From positions 186,001 through 250,000 of the forward strand of contig NZ_JARXYX010000007.1 of assembly GCF_029893585.1 (NCBI RefSeq): a stretch of 64,000 nt of DNA, read 5' to 3'. The notes beneath the pieces were generated by a model. That model ran no database searches. It was not told where the DNA came from and was given only the letters and a program-made list of their open reading frames with translations. The DNA comes from Streptomyces sp. LBL (GTDB taxonomy: Bacteria; Actinomycetota; Actinomycetes; Streptomycetales; Streptomycetaceae). Positions 51,463 to 59,825 of this stretch are shown one piece after another. Positions within the stretch are counted from its first letter, which is position 1. Each line of letters starts with the position of its first letter. Made by a program: the position numbers and the translations under genes.

Positions 51463-52116
51463 CTACTTGGACCTCCGCGGCACCACGGTCCGCAGGATCT
51501 CCTCGACGCGCTCGGCGATGTCGGCCCGGTCGTTCAGCACCCACGAGATGTGCTGGGCGCCGAAGAAGGCGGAGACCAGGACCCGCGCGGTGACCTCCGG
51601 GTCGGTGTCGGCGGACACCTGCTCCTCCTCCAGGGCCTGCTTGAACCAGCCGGCCAGCGACTGGGTGTAGCCCAGGTACGGCATCGGCATCTCGGCGCCG
51701 ATGAGGGAACGCTCTATCTGCAGCCGGGCGCCCGCCTGAACCATGATGTCGTCGCGGAAGGCGAGTGCGGTGCGCACGAGGAGTTCGGCCACGGCGTCGA
51801 GCGGTGACAGCTCCGCCTCCTGCACCTCCTGCCCGATCACCTCCAGCAGGTGGTAGAACTCCTCGGCCACGGCCTGGGCGAGGGCCTCCTTGTTCGCGAA
51901 GTGGAAGTAGACGGCGCCCTTGGTGACGCCGGCGAGCTCGGCCACGTCCAGGACGGTGACGGCGGGAAAGCCCTTGGTCGCGAACGTCTCGGCCGCCGCG
52001 TCGAGCACCTGTCCGCGGGTGCGCACGGCGCGCTCCTGCTTGAGGCCCGTGTCCTTGTGGCGGGGGGCGGTGGCTCGGACGGGCCGGGACCTCCGGGAGC
52101 TGCTTTCCGCGATCAT
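51463..52116 (-). CDS. TetR-family butyrolactone-receptor-like repressor (ScbR/ArpA type)
   Basis: 217 aa from the ATG of MIAESSSRRS (AAGGA 9 bp upstream); another ATG 4 codons before is nearly as good. HTH: 'QERAVRTRGQVLDAAAETFATKGFPAVTVLDVAELAGVTKGAVYFHFANKEALAQAV', the signature of gamma-butyrolactone receptors. It diverges from the afsA-like gene, with operator 2 between them, as in scbA/scbR. It should bind the operators before the assembly line, the second TetR and the carboxylase, and let go when the signal binds. Autoregulation is likely. Confidence 0.88.
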   Translation of the reverse strand: MIAESSSRRSRPVRATAPRHKDTGLKQERAVRTRGQVLDAAAETFATKGFPAVTVLDVAELAGVTKGAVYFHFANKEALAQAVAEEFYHLLEVIGQEVQEAELSPLDAVAELLVRTALAFRDDIMVQAGARLQIERSLIGAEMPMPYLGYTQSLAGWFKQALEEEQVSADTDPEVTARVLVSAFFGAQHISWVLNDRADIAERVEEILRTVVPRRSK

Positions 52117-52157
52117 GGTGTTGTCCATCCTTGCTGCGCTGACACGATCGATTACTT

Positions 52158-52185
52158 GAAATATACCTTCGAGAATGTATTCTAA
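52158..52185. promoter_or_regulatory. TetR-type operator 2 between tetR and afsA-like gene
   Basis: ATATACCTTCGAGAATGTATTC, imperfect palindrome, at the TetR promoter. Confidence 0.75.
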
Positions 52186-52231
52186 GCCGCGGCTCGATGA
52201 GCACAAGCTTCGTGCCGATGTTGCCGTCTGC

Positions 52232-52245
52232 GTGAATACATTCAC
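52232..52245. promoter_or_regulatory. possible extra half-site GTGAATACATTCAC
   Basis: Palindrome whose core GAATACATTC is the reverse complement of GAATGTATTC in operator 2. It lies 14 bp before the afsA-like start, overlapping its RBS region. Confidence 0.5.
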
Positions 52246-52259
52246 TGAGGGGACAGACC

Positions 52260-53354
52260 ATGCATCAGCCTGCCATCATCACTATTTCCGCCGACGCCGC
52301 CGAGCGGCTCGACGCGACGATCCCGGCCGCCCGGCGGCCCGACCGCCCGGGGCTCAGCTATCTGCAGCCGGTTCCGCGGCACATGGTCCACCGGGCCGCG
52401 ATAGCCGAAGTCTTCCTCACTGACGCGGTCCGCACCGGCGAACACAGCTACCTGGTCGCCGCGCAGTGGCCGCGCGACCACGCCCTCTACTCTCCGGGCA
52501 GCGACGGCACGAGTGACCCGCTGCTGTTCCTGGAGACGATCCGGCAGTCGCTGGTCTATCTCGCGCACGCCTTCTACGACGTACCGCTCACCCATCGCTT
52601 CATAGGCTTCGGCTCGGAGTTCGAGATAACCGACCCGGAGGCGCTGCGCATAGGCGGCGAGCCGGTTCCGGTGGTCCTCGAGGCGCAGTGGCTGTGGGTG
52701 GGCAACCGCCCGCCGAACCGTTTCGGCATGCGGCTCGAAGTCGCACTCACTGTCGGCGGACGGATCTGCGGGCGGGGGGCCCTGCATGTCGTCGCGGTGG
52801 ACGACAAGCGGTACGCGATGCTGCGCGGCCGGGGCGCGAAGCCCGCCGGTGCCGCGGTGCGGGGACCGGCCCCGCGCGCCGTCGAGCGGGTGCACCCCGC
52901 GGCGGTCGGCAGGCTCCGCTCCAAGGACAGTGTCCTGGTCCGCGAACAGGGCGACGAGCCCTGGCAGTTGCTCATCGACGTCGAGCACCCGATCTACTTC
53001 GACCACCCCAGCGACCATGTGCCGCTGATGGTCACGGCCGAGGGCTTCCGCCAGCTCGGGCATCTGCTGCTGCACCAGGCCGGCCACGGCGGCGTCATCG
53101 ACCTCGTCCGCTCCACCCCGCACACGCTGCTCGGCATGGAGCTCGACTGCCTGGCCTTCGGCGAGCTGGACGAGCCGATCGACCTCGTGGTGCGGGAGCG
53201 GCGCGCGGGCTCCGCGCCCGGCACGGTGCACCTGACGATCGAGGCCGTGCAGGGCGGCAAGGTGCTCACGGCCTGCCGGGCCACCTGGGGCCTCGCCGGC
53301 CGGGGCGCGGAGGGGCGGCTCGGTCATGAGGTCGCGGTTCCGCGCTCGGCCTGA
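52260..53354 (+). CDS. AfsA/ScbA-like butyrolactone synthase
   Basis: 364 aa, ATG start with GAGGGGA upstream. Two AfsA hotdog repeats: 'RHMVHRAAIAEVFLTDAVRTGEHSYLVAAQWPRDHALYSP' and 'IDVEHPIYFDHPSDHVPLMVTAEGFRQLGH', both with the D-H-x5-G/P-M pattern of the family. AfsA-like enzymes join a beta-ketoacyl chain to dihydroxyacetone phosphate as the first step of a signalling butyrolactone or furan. It is next to its receptor gene, as usual. The 3' end overlaps the convergent second TetR gene by 31 bp. Confidence 0.9.
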   Translation: MHQPAIITISADAAERLDATIPAARRPDRPGLSYLQPVPRHMVHRAAIAEVFLTDAVRTGEHSYLVAAQWPRDHALYSPGSDGTSDPLLFLETIRQSLVYLAHAFYDVPLTHRFIGFGSEFEITDPEALRIGGEPVPVVLEAQWLWVGNRPPNRFGMRLEVALTVGGRICGRGALHVVAVDDKRYAMLRGRGAKPAGAAVRGPAPRAVERVHPAAVGRLRSKDSVLVREQGDEPWQLLIDVEHPIYFDHPSDHVPLMVTAEGFRQLGHLLLHQAGHGGVIDLVRSTPHTLLGMELDCLAFGELDEPIDLVVRERRAGSAPGTVHLTIEAVQGGKVLTACRATWGLAGRGAEGRLGHEVAVPRSA

Positions 53355-54043
53355 GCGGGCTGCGCGGGCCGAACGGCCGGGGAGGGCTGCGCGGGCCGAA
53401 CGGCCGGGGAGGGCAAGGAAGTTCGGGGGGACTTGGGGGGCTGGGGGGTTTGGGGGGGCCGGGTGGTCTGCGGTTCGGACGGGAAGCCGTCCCACAAGTC
53501 GCGCACCCGGTCCGCGAGTCCACGGCGCTCCGCGTCGGGAGCGGTGTAGTAGGCGCCCACCAGGATGACGGTGGCGAGGTCGGCCAGCGAAGCCGTCGGC
53601 GGACCGTCGCCCAGCGCGCCCTCGGCCCTGGCGCTCTCCACCGCCTCCGCCGCCAGGCGGCGCAGATCGTCGAGCAGCTTGGGGGGTTGTGGCGCCGCGT
53701 GCGCCTCGTCCATCACCAGACGCAGCGCGGCGTTCATCCGTACGTCCGACTCGATCCGCTGGGCCAGCGCACAGAAGAGGGTGCGCAGCCGCTCGCGGGC
53801 GGGGAGGTCCTCGCCCCGGGCCTGGGTGACGAGCGTCTCCAGCACCTCGTCCAGATGTCCGGTCAGCGCCTGGGCCAGGTGTTCCTTCGAGGCGAAGTGG
53901 CCGTACAGGGCGCCCTTGGTCAGTCCCGTACGGTCCGCCACGTGTTGGAGGTTGGCCCGCGGATAGCCGTACTGGACGAACTCGGCGGCGGCCGCGTCCA
54001 GGACCAGTTCATGAGTGCGGCGGGAGCGCGCCTGCTTCGCCAT
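53324..54043 (-). CDS. second TetR-family regulator (pseudo-receptor-like)
   Basis: 239 aa from the ATG of MAKQARSRRTHELVLDAAAA, with GGAAGGGA upstream; the frame is open longer. HTH: 'AEFVQYGYPRANLQHVADRTGLTKGALYGHFASKEHLAQAL', again of the butyrolactone-receptor type. The C-terminus carries a Pro-rich tail with two tandem copies of SPAVRPAQP encoded by a 24-bp DNA repeat. It diverges from the oxidase gene with operator 3 between. Receptor homologues without ligand-binding fit often act as secondary repressors. Confidence 0.82.
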   Translation of the reverse strand: MAKQARSRRTHELVLDAAAAEFVQYGYPRANLQHVADRTGLTKGALYGHFASKEHLAQALTGHLDEVLETLVTQARGEDLPARERLRTLFCALAQRIESDVRMNAALRLVMDEAHAAPQPPKLLDDLRRLAAEAVESARAEGALGDGPPTASLADLATVILVGAYYTAPDAERRGLADRVRDLWDGFPSEPQTTRPPQTPQPPKSPRTSLPSPAVRPAQPSPAVRPAQPAQAERGTATS

Positions 54044-54094
54044 CGCGTGTCCCTTCCGGGGGTGGGTGATCAGAGGGGGGCGGCCAGTACCGAA

Positions 54095-54122
54095 AAGAAT
54101 ACCTTCTTGAATGCACTTTTTC
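54095..54122. promoter_or_regulatory. TetR-type operator 3
   Basis: AAGAATACCTTCTTGAATGCAC, between the second tetR and the acyl-CoA-dehydrogenase-like gene. Confidence 0.7.
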
Positions 54123-54162
54123 TGTACGTCGGATCCATCGGTTTCGGACCAGGAGTAGCCGA

Positions 54163-55371
54163 ATGTCACACGCCACCACCCTGCCTACGGCCACCACTCT
54201 CTCGACGGCCGCCGAGCACGCTCGACAGGCCGACACGGAACGGAAGCTGGCCGACGAGGTCGTCGCCGCACTCACCACCTCCGGCCTGCCCGGACACTTC
54301 GTCCCGCGCCGCTGGGGCGGGGCCGAGGGCGGCTTCGCCGGCCTGCTCGACCAGGTCGCGGCGCTCGCGGAGGGCTGCACCTCGGCCGCCTGGGTCGGCA
54401 TGCTCTGGGCCGCGCACGGCCGCTTCGCCGCCCAACTGCCCGAGGAGGGGCAGTGGGAGCTGTGGGGCTCCTCGCCCGACGTACGGATCGCGGCCGCGCT
54501 GATGCCGCCCGCGGGTTCGGCCGATCCCGTCCCCAACGGATGGGATCTGAGCGGTACGTGGCAGTGCGTCAGCGGAATCGACTTCGCCGACTGGCTGCTG
54601 GTCGCCGCCCCGGAGTCGTACGAAGAAGGAAGGCGCATACGGGTGTTCGCCGTGCCGGCCCGTGAAGTGAGCGTCCAGGACACCTGGGACAGCACCGGGC
54701 TGCGCGGCACCGGCAGCCATACGGCAGTCGTGCGGGACGCCTTTGTCCCGCACCACCGTTCCTTCCTGCTGGCCGACCTGATGCGCGGCAGCGAGGACCC
54801 GGACCTCGACCGGTGCCACACCGCCCCCGCCCAGTTGGCCGGAGGGCTCCTGTTCTGCGCCCCGGCTCTGGGCGCCGCGCGCCGCGCCCTGCGGGTGTGG
54901 TCGCGGTGGGCCGCCGCGAAGGCGACCGGCAGCGGCCGCCCGAACCACGACAGCGCGGCGGTGCGCGAGACGCTCGCCTCCGCCTCCGCCCGCATCGACG
55001 CGGCCGGGCTGCTGCTGGAACGGGCTGCCCGCCGTGCCGACACCGAACCCGTGACCGAGCTCATGGTCGCCGGTAACCAGCGGGATGCCGCCGTCGCCGC
55101 CGACCTGCTGGCCGGAGCGGTGGACCGGCTGTTCCGCACCGGTGGCGCGCACATCCGCGACGGCGGCGGCGAACTCCAGCGCCTGTGGCGCGATGTGCAC
55201 ACCGTCGCCTCGCACGGCGTGCTGCGCTTGGAGCCGGTGGCCGCCGCCTACGCCTCCGTGGCCCTCGCCGGTACGGAAGCGGCAGATGCGGCGGAAGCGG
55301 CAGATGCGGCGGAGGCGGCGGACACGGCGGAGGCGGCGGCTCCGGCCAGTGCGGCCTCCCGCCCCAGGTAG
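54163..55371 (+). CDS. acyl-CoA-dehydrogenase-like flavoenzyme (group D monooxygenase type)
   Basis: 402 aa, ATG start. 'LADEVVAALTTSGLPGHFVPRRWGGAEGG' is the N-terminal helical domain, 'TWDSTGLRGTGSHTAVVRDAFVPHH' the beta domain, and the helical C-terminal domain follows. In secondary-metabolite clusters such proteins hydroxylate aromatic or acyl substrates with FADH2 or FMNH2 from a partner reductase, rather than desaturating CoA esters. The last 25 residues are a tandem repeat (EAADAAEAADAAEAADTAEA), coded by a DNA repeat that is also the 3' end of the convergent MerR gene. Confidence 0.75.
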   Translation: MSHATTLPTATTLSTAAEHARQADTERKLADEVVAALTTSGLPGHFVPRRWGGAEGGFAGLLDQVAALAEGCTSAAWVGMLWAAHGRFAAQLPEEGQWELWGSSPDVRIAAALMPPAGSADPVPNGWDLSGTWQCVSGIDFADWLLVAAPESYEEGRRIRVFAVPAREVSVQDTWDSTGLRGTGSHTAVVRDAFVPHHRSFLLADLMRGSEDPDLDRCHTAPAQLAGGLLFCAPALGAARRALRVWSRWAAAKATGSGRPNHDSAAVRETLASASARIDAAGLLLERAARRADTEPVTELMVAGNQRDAAVAADLLAGAVDRLFRTGGAHIRDGGGELQRLWRDVHTVASHGVLRLEPVAAAYASVALAGTEAADAAEAADAAEAADTAEAAAPASAASRPR

Positions 55372-55799
55372 AAGTCGATCTTCCAGTCCAGGTAGCGGAG
55401 CGTCGAGTCGAAGTTGCGGGACTGTGAGCGCAGCAACTGGCGGTGCGACTCCAGGAGTTCACGGCGGGTGGCGATGGTGGAGTCGCCCGCCCGGTACAGC
55501 TCGACGTAGTGGTTCATGTCGGCGGGCGACATCCCGGTACTGCGCAGATGGTTGAGGAACTCCAGCCAGCGCAGGTGCACCGGGCTGTAGGCGCGCTCGC
55601 CGTACGGGTCCTCCTCGGCGTCCTCGATCAGGCCCTGGTCCTCGTACCAGCGCAGCGTCTGCGGGTCGAGCCCGCTGAGGCGGACGACTTCGTCAAGGGA
55701 GTACGTCTTCGCGTGGGCGTACCCGTGGGCACTCGCGTGCGGGTTCCTGGGGGTGTGTGCAGGGGTGTTCGCGTGCGCGGAGGTTCCGGCTGCGGACAT
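55248..55799 (-). CDS. MerR-family transcriptional regulator
   Basis: 183 aa, ATG start. Residues 32-100: 'TYSLDEVVRLSGLDPQTLRWYEDQGLIEDAEEDPYGERAYSPVHLRWLEFLNHLRSTGMS' is the MerR wHTH and dimerisation start. The C-terminal coiled coil ends in an Ala/Ser repeat (SAASAASAASAASAAS). 124 bp of its 3' end overlap the convergent flavoenzyme gene. It may activate the carboxylase or exporter genes to its left. Ligand unknown; no Cys cluster for metals is present. Confidence 0.82.
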   Translation of the reverse strand: MSAAGTSAHANTPAHTPRNPHASAHGYAHAKTYSLDEVVRLSGLDPQTLRWYEDQGLIEDAEEDPYGERAYSPVHLRWLEFLNHLRSTGMSPADMNHYVELYRAGDSTIATRRELLESHRQLLRSQSRNFDSTLRYLDWKIDFYLGREAALAGAAASAVSAASAASAASAASAASVPARATEA

Positions 55800-55859
55800 G
55801 ATGATGGCCCTTCGTTCGGGTGGGGGCGATGGGACTGTGGGGCGGGGCTTCGGCTGGAG

Positions 55860-56084
55860 TCAGTGCCTCCAGGAGGTGGCGCTGCGGTGCGCGGCGGGTC
55901 CGGTCCGGCCCCAGTCGGCCGTGTGCCGGACGGTGTCGGCCGGGTCGTCGGACGCGTCCTGCTGCCGTACGGCGCCGAGGAGGGCCGCGGTCGCCGCGGC
56001 GAGCTCCTCCGGGGTCGGCGTGCCGCGCAGGACGCGCAGGACGAGGGTCTCGGCTTCGCTGCGGCTGCTCATACCGGTGCTCAT
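55860..56084 (-). CDS. acyl-CoA carboxylase epsilon subunit
   Basis: 74 aa. 'ETLVLRVLRGTPTPEELAAATAALLGAV' then W and H near the end (TADWGRTGPAAHRSATSWRH) is the actinobacterial epsilon subunit, which stabilises the carboxylase complex. Its start overlaps the beta-subunit stop by 4 bp. Confidence 0.85.
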   Translation of the reverse strand: MSTGMSSRSEAETLVLRVLRGTPTPEELAAATAALLGAVRQQDASDDPADTVRHTADWGRTGPAAHRSATSWRH

Positions 56085-57715
56085 ACCGGCTGGTTCCCGT
56101 GCTTGCGGGAGGGCAGTTCGGCATGTTTGGCGCGCAGCATCGCCAGTGAGCGGGTGAGGACGGCGCGGGTGTCGCGCGGGTCGATCACATCGTCGACGAG
56201 CCCGCGCTCGGCCGCGTAGTAGGGATGCATCAGCTCGGACTTGTACTCCTTGATGCGGCGCGCCCGTACGGCTTCGGGGTCGTCCGCGGCCGCGATCTCC
56301 CGGCGGAAGACGACGTTCGCGGCACCCTCGGCACCCATCACGGCGATCTCGTTGGTCGGCCAGGCGAGCGCCAAGTCGGTGCCGATGGAGCGGGAGTCCA
56401 TGACGATGTAGGCCCCGCCGTACGCCTTGCGCAGCACCAGCGAGATTCGCGGGACGGTGGCGTTGCAGTACGCGTACAGGAGTTTCGCGCCGTGCCGGAT
56501 GATCCCCTCGTGCTCCTGGCCGACGCCGGGCAGGAAGCCGGGTACGTCCACGAGCGTCACCAGCGGGATGTTGAAGGCGTCGCAGAACTGCACGAAGCGC
56601 GCGCCCTTTTCCGACGCGGCGATGTCCAGGACGCCCGCCGTGGCCGCGGGCTGGTTGGCGACGATGCCCACGACATGGCCGTCGAGCCGGGCGAGCGCGC
56701 AGACCAGGTTGGCCGCCCAGGTGGGCTGGATCTCGAAGTAGTCGGCGTCGTCGACGACCTCCTCGATGACCCGGTGGATGTCGTACGCCTGGTTCGGCTC
56801 GGCCGGGACCAGGTCGAGCAGACAGTCGCAGCGCCGCTCGGGATCGTCGTCGGGCCTTTGCCGGGGCGGGAGTTCACGGTTGTTGGCCGGCAGCAGCGAG
56901 AGCAGATGCCGTACGTCCTCCAGGCAGCTCGCCTCGTCGTCGTAGGCCGCAGCGGCCACCCCGGAGACGGAGGCGTGCACATCGGCGCCGCCGAGTCCGT
57001 TGTGCGTGACCTGCTCCCCGGTCACCGTCTGGACCACGTCCGGGCCGGTGATGAACATCTGGGAGATGCCGCGCACCATGAACACGAAGTCGGTCAGCGC
57101 GGGGGAGTATGCCGCGCCGCCCGCGCACGGGCCGAGCATCACGCTGATCTGCGGGATCACCCCGGACGCCTTGGTGTTGCGCTGGAAGATGCCGCCGTAT
57201 CCCGCGAGGGCGCTCACGCCCTCCTGGATACGGGCGCCCGCCCCGTCGTTGAGCGACACCAGCGGCGCACCCGCCGCCAGCGCCAGATCCATCACCTTGT
57301 GGATCTTGGCGGCGTGGGCCTCGCCGAGAGCACCGCCGAAGATGCGGAAGTCATGGGCGTACGTGAAGACCGTGCGGCCGTGCACGGTGCCCCAGCCGGT
57401 GACCACGCCATCCGTGTACGGCCGCTTCGCCTCGAGCCCGAAGCCGGTGGCCCGGTGCCTGCGCAACGGCTCGATCTCGGTGAACGAGCCCTCGTCCAGC
57501 AGCAGTTCGATCCGCTCACGGGCGGTCAGCTTGCCCCGCTTGTGCTGCGCTTCGTTCCCGCCGGGGCCGGGCCCCTCGTACGCCTGCTGCCGGATGAGAT
57601 CCAGCTCGGCGAGGCGGGTGCGGGTGGAGAGGACGGCGGGGGTGTCGTGGGCTTCGGGCACCTCGGGACGTGCGGGTGGAGGGTGAGCGACGGCGCGCTC
57701 CTCTATGACGGTCAT
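56081..57715 (-). CDS. acyl-CoA carboxylase beta subunit (carboxyltransferase)
   Basis: 544 aa. Complete carboxyltransferase: 'RLAELDLIRQQAYEGPGPGGNEAQHKRGKLTARERIELLLDEGSF', 'DFRIFGGALGEAHAAKIHKVMDLA', 'GAGARIQEGVSALAGYGGIF', 'GPCAGGAAYSPALTDFVFM', 'VDVPGFLPGVGQEHEGIIRHGAKLL' and 'AYGGAYIVMDSRSIG' and 'VMGAEGAANVVFRREI'. It carries carboxyl groups from biotin to acyl-CoA, giving malonyl-type extender units. No alpha (biotin) subunit gene is in the window, so the host one must serve. Operator 4 is 50 bp upstream. Confidence 0.93.
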   Translation of the reverse strand: MTVIEERAVAHPPPARPEVPEAHDTPAVLSTRTRLAELDLIRQQAYEGPGPGGNEAQHKRGKLTARERIELLLDEGSFTEIEPLRRHRATGFGLEAKRPYTDGVVTGWGTVHGRTVFTYAHDFRIFGGALGEAHAAKIHKVMDLALAAGAPLVSLNDGAGARIQEGVSALAGYGGIFQRNTKASGVIPQISVMLGPCAGGAAYSPALTDFVFMVRGISQMFITGPDVVQTVTGEQVTHNGLGGADVHASVSGVAAAAYDDEASCLEDVRHLLSLLPANNRELPPRQRPDDDPERRCDCLLDLVPAEPNQAYDIHRVIEEVVDDADYFEIQPTWAANLVCALARLDGHVVGIVANQPAATAGVLDIAASEKGARFVQFCDAFNIPLVTLVDVPGFLPGVGQEHEGIIRHGAKLLYAYCNATVPRISLVLRKAYGGAYIVMDSRSIGTDLALAWPTNEIAVMGAEGAANVVFRREIAAADDPEAVRARRIKEYKSELMHPYYAAERGLVDDVIDPRDTRAVLTRSLAMLRAKHAELPSRKHGNQPV

Positions 57716-57767
57716 GCGTGAGGCCTGCCTTCGGGGATCGATGGTGGTCCGTGTTCATCATGACCAA

Positions 57768-57795
57768 ATAAAATTCCTTTGTGAAGGTATTTTAT
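57768..57795. promoter_or_regulatory. TetR-type operator 4, carboxylase promoter
   Basis: AAAATTCCTTTGTGAAGGTATTTT, the longest of the four sites. Puts precursor supply under the same control as the assembly line. Confidence 0.75.
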
Positions 57796-57885
57796 CTTGT
57801 CTTTGCCGGGCGGGTTCCGTCAGCGCGGTGGGGGCGGTGTGACGCGCGAAGGTCACAGCGCGAAGGCGGCCTGCCGCACGGCATG

Positions 57886-57927
57886 CGAAGGCCCCGGGCC
57901 GGGGCGAACCCGGACTCGGGGCCTTCG
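57886..57927. terminator. terminator after the MFS gene
   Basis: CGAAGGCCCCG / CGGGGCCTTCG, 11-bp stem enclosing GGCCGGGGCGAACCCGGACT. It ends the SDR-tautomerase-MFS operon. Confidence 0.7.
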
Positions 57928-58005
57928 CGTGATGGTCGTGGCGGTGGTCGCCGTTCTGGCGGTTGTGGCGGACGTGGTGGAGGCGGTTGCACCGCCTCGG
58001 CCCGC

Positions 58006-59433
58006 CTAGTCGCCCGCCTTGTGGGTCAGCCGCGGCAGCAGGAACGCCGTGGCGGCGGCCGTGGCGAGGAGCATCGCGACGCTGATGACGAAGCTGGTGT
58101 CCATGCCGTGCTGGAAGCGGGAGGTGTCGGCGATCAGGGCGCCGAACGCGGCCACCGCGAGGCAACTGCCCACCTGACGCGAGGTGTTGAGGACCGCGGC
58201 CGCGGTGCCCGCCCGCTCGGAGTCGACGTGCTCCAGGATCGCGGCGGTCAGCGACGGCACGGCGAGCCCGCCGCCCAGGCCGATCGGGACCAGGAGGAGG
58301 ACCGGGATGATGAACGAGGTGTGCGGGGTGACCGTCAGCATGAGCAGCGAGCCGCCCGCCATGATCAGCTGGCCGATCGCCATCGGCACCCGGGCTCCCT
58401 TGCGGGCGGCCAGCTTGACGCCCGCCATGTTGACGACCGAGATCAGCGCGCACATCGGGATGAACATCGCGCCGGCACTGACCGGGGACGCGCCCCGCAC
58501 CTGCTGGAAGTACATGCCGAGCAGGAAGATGGCGCCGTAGAAGACCGCGTTGATGGTGAAGCCGGCCGCGAGGCAGACCAGCACCGTACGGGACTTGAAG
58601 AGGCTCAGCGGAACCATCGGCTGCTTGCTGCGCGACTGCGTGGTGACGAAGAGCGCCGCGGCGGCGGCGGCCACCACCAGGGTGCCCAGCACGCTCGTGC
58701 TGGCCCAGCCCTCGCGGCCGCCCTCGATCACGGCGTACGTCAGACCGGCCAGACCCACCACCACGGAGAACTGGCCGAGCAGGTCGACCGGGGCCTGGCG
58801 GCGCGGGGAGGGGGCGATGCGGGTCAGCAGGGCGAGACCGATCGCGCCCACCGGGAGGTTCAGGTAGAACACGGCGCGCCAGCTCAGACCGCTGGTCAGC
58901 ATGCCGCCGACCACCGGGCCGATGGCGACGGCCACGGAACCGGCCGCCGTCCAGATCGCGATGGCCCGCGCCCGCTTGCCCGGGTCGGTGTAGGACTGGC
59001 GGATCAGCGCGAGCGAGGCCGGCACCATCAGCGCCGCCGCGCCGCCCTGCACCATCCGGGCGCCGATCAGCGTGCCCAGGTTGGGCGCGACACCGCAGGC
59101 CAGCGAGGCCACGGTGAAGGCCGCGAGACCCCAGGCGTACGCCCGGCTGGCGCCGACCCGGTCCGAGAACGTACCGGCCGACAGCATGAACGCGGCGAAC
59201 ATCAGGGTGTAGCCGTCCACGATCCACTGCAGGTCCGCCATGGAGCCGCGCAGGCTGCTGGAGATGGCGGGCAGGGCGACGTTGACGACCGAGCCGTCGA
59301 GGGAGATGACGAAGAAGGCGAGCAGCGCGGCGGCGAGGACGGTGTGGGGGGAGGTGCGCCGAGGTGCGGGCGGTTCGGTGGCCGGGTCGACCGGGGTCCG
59401 GTCGGTCCGCGCGGCCCGGGTGAGGATGGCCAT
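58006..59433 (-). CDS. MFS transporter, DHA2 (14-TM drug/proton) type
   Basis: 475 aa, ATG start with AAGGAGAG upstream. Starts with 'HTVLAAALLAFFVISLDGSVVNVALPAISSSLRGSMADLQWIVDGYTLMFAAFMLSAGTFSDRVGAS', the DHA2 motif A/C region ('LD.tivnvAlP.I...l..s....qWv...Y.L..a'), and about 14 hydrophobic segments follow. A product exporter or self-resistance protein. It is last in an operon with the tautomerase and the SDR, under the second operator family. Confidence 0.9.
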   Translation of the reverse strand: MAILTRAARTDRTPVDPATEPPAPRRTSPHTVLAAALLAFFVISLDGSVVNVALPAISSSLRGSMADLQWIVDGYTLMFAAFMLSAGTFSDRVGASRAYAWGLAAFTVASLACGVAPNLGTLIGARMVQGGAAALMVPASLALIRQSYTDPGKRARAIAIWTAAGSVAVAIGPVVGGMLTSGLSWRAVFYLNLPVGAIGLALLTRIAPSPRRQAPVDLLGQFSVVVGLAGLTYAVIEGGREGWASTSVLGTLVVAAAAAALFVTTQSRSKQPMVPLSLFKSRTVLVCLAAGFTINAVFYGAIFLLGMYFQQVRGASPVSAGAMFIPMCALISVVNMAGVKLAARKGARVPMAIGQLIMAGGSLLMLTVTPHTSFIIPVLLLVPIGLGGGLAVPSLTAAILEHVDSERAGTAAAVLNTSRQVGSCLAVAAFGALIADTSRFQHGMDTSFVISVAMLLATAAATAFLLPRLTHKAGD

Positions 59434-59539
59434 GGGAACTCTCCTTGGAAGAGGGCGAGTTGAGGGTGGGGGAGGTGACGGTTACGCCGGTGGTGCGGGG
59501 GTCGGTGGCGGTGCGGGTGCCGGGGTGGGGCGCCTGTGC

Positions 59540-59770
59540 TCAGGCGTCGACCGGTGCGGCGCGTCGGCGGCTGAGTTCGGCGAACTCCGGGTTGGTGCCG
59601 AGGACCCCGCCCTCGCCCCAGCGGTTCTGGGGAATCTCGTTGATGTAGACCGTGATCTTGTCGAGGGGTGCGCCGATGACGCGGTGCACCGTCGCCGTCA
59701 GCTCCTCGATGAGCTCCTGGCACTTCTCGTCGGTCTGGTTCGGCCACGTGGTCATGGAGAGGATGGGCAT
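59540..59770 (-). CDS. 4-oxalocrotonate-tautomerase-like protein
   Basis: 76 aa. Pro directly after Met (MPILSMTTWPNQTDEKCQEL) is the catalytic N-terminal proline once Met is cut. 'IEELTATVHRVIGAPLDKITVYINEIPQNRWGEGG' completes the beta-alpha-beta tautomerase unit, usually a hexamer or a dimer. It may isomerise an enol or keto intermediate of the pathway. The C-terminus extends about 15 residues beyond the usual 60. Confidence 0.85.
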   Translation of the reverse strand: MPILSMTTWPNQTDEKCQELIEELTATVHRVIGAPLDKITVYINEIPQNRWGEGGVLGTNPEFAELSRRRAAPVDA

Positions 59771-59825
59771 GGCGAAGCTCCTGGTGTCGTACGGGAGTTG
59801 AGGTGATGCGAAGAAGAAGGGGGCA

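Noticed and set aside
57781..59463. 560-codon plus-strand frame opposite the MFS gene
   Set aside because: Composition of a mirror frame (Arg/Gly/His-rich); the minus strand has clear DHA2 transporter features.
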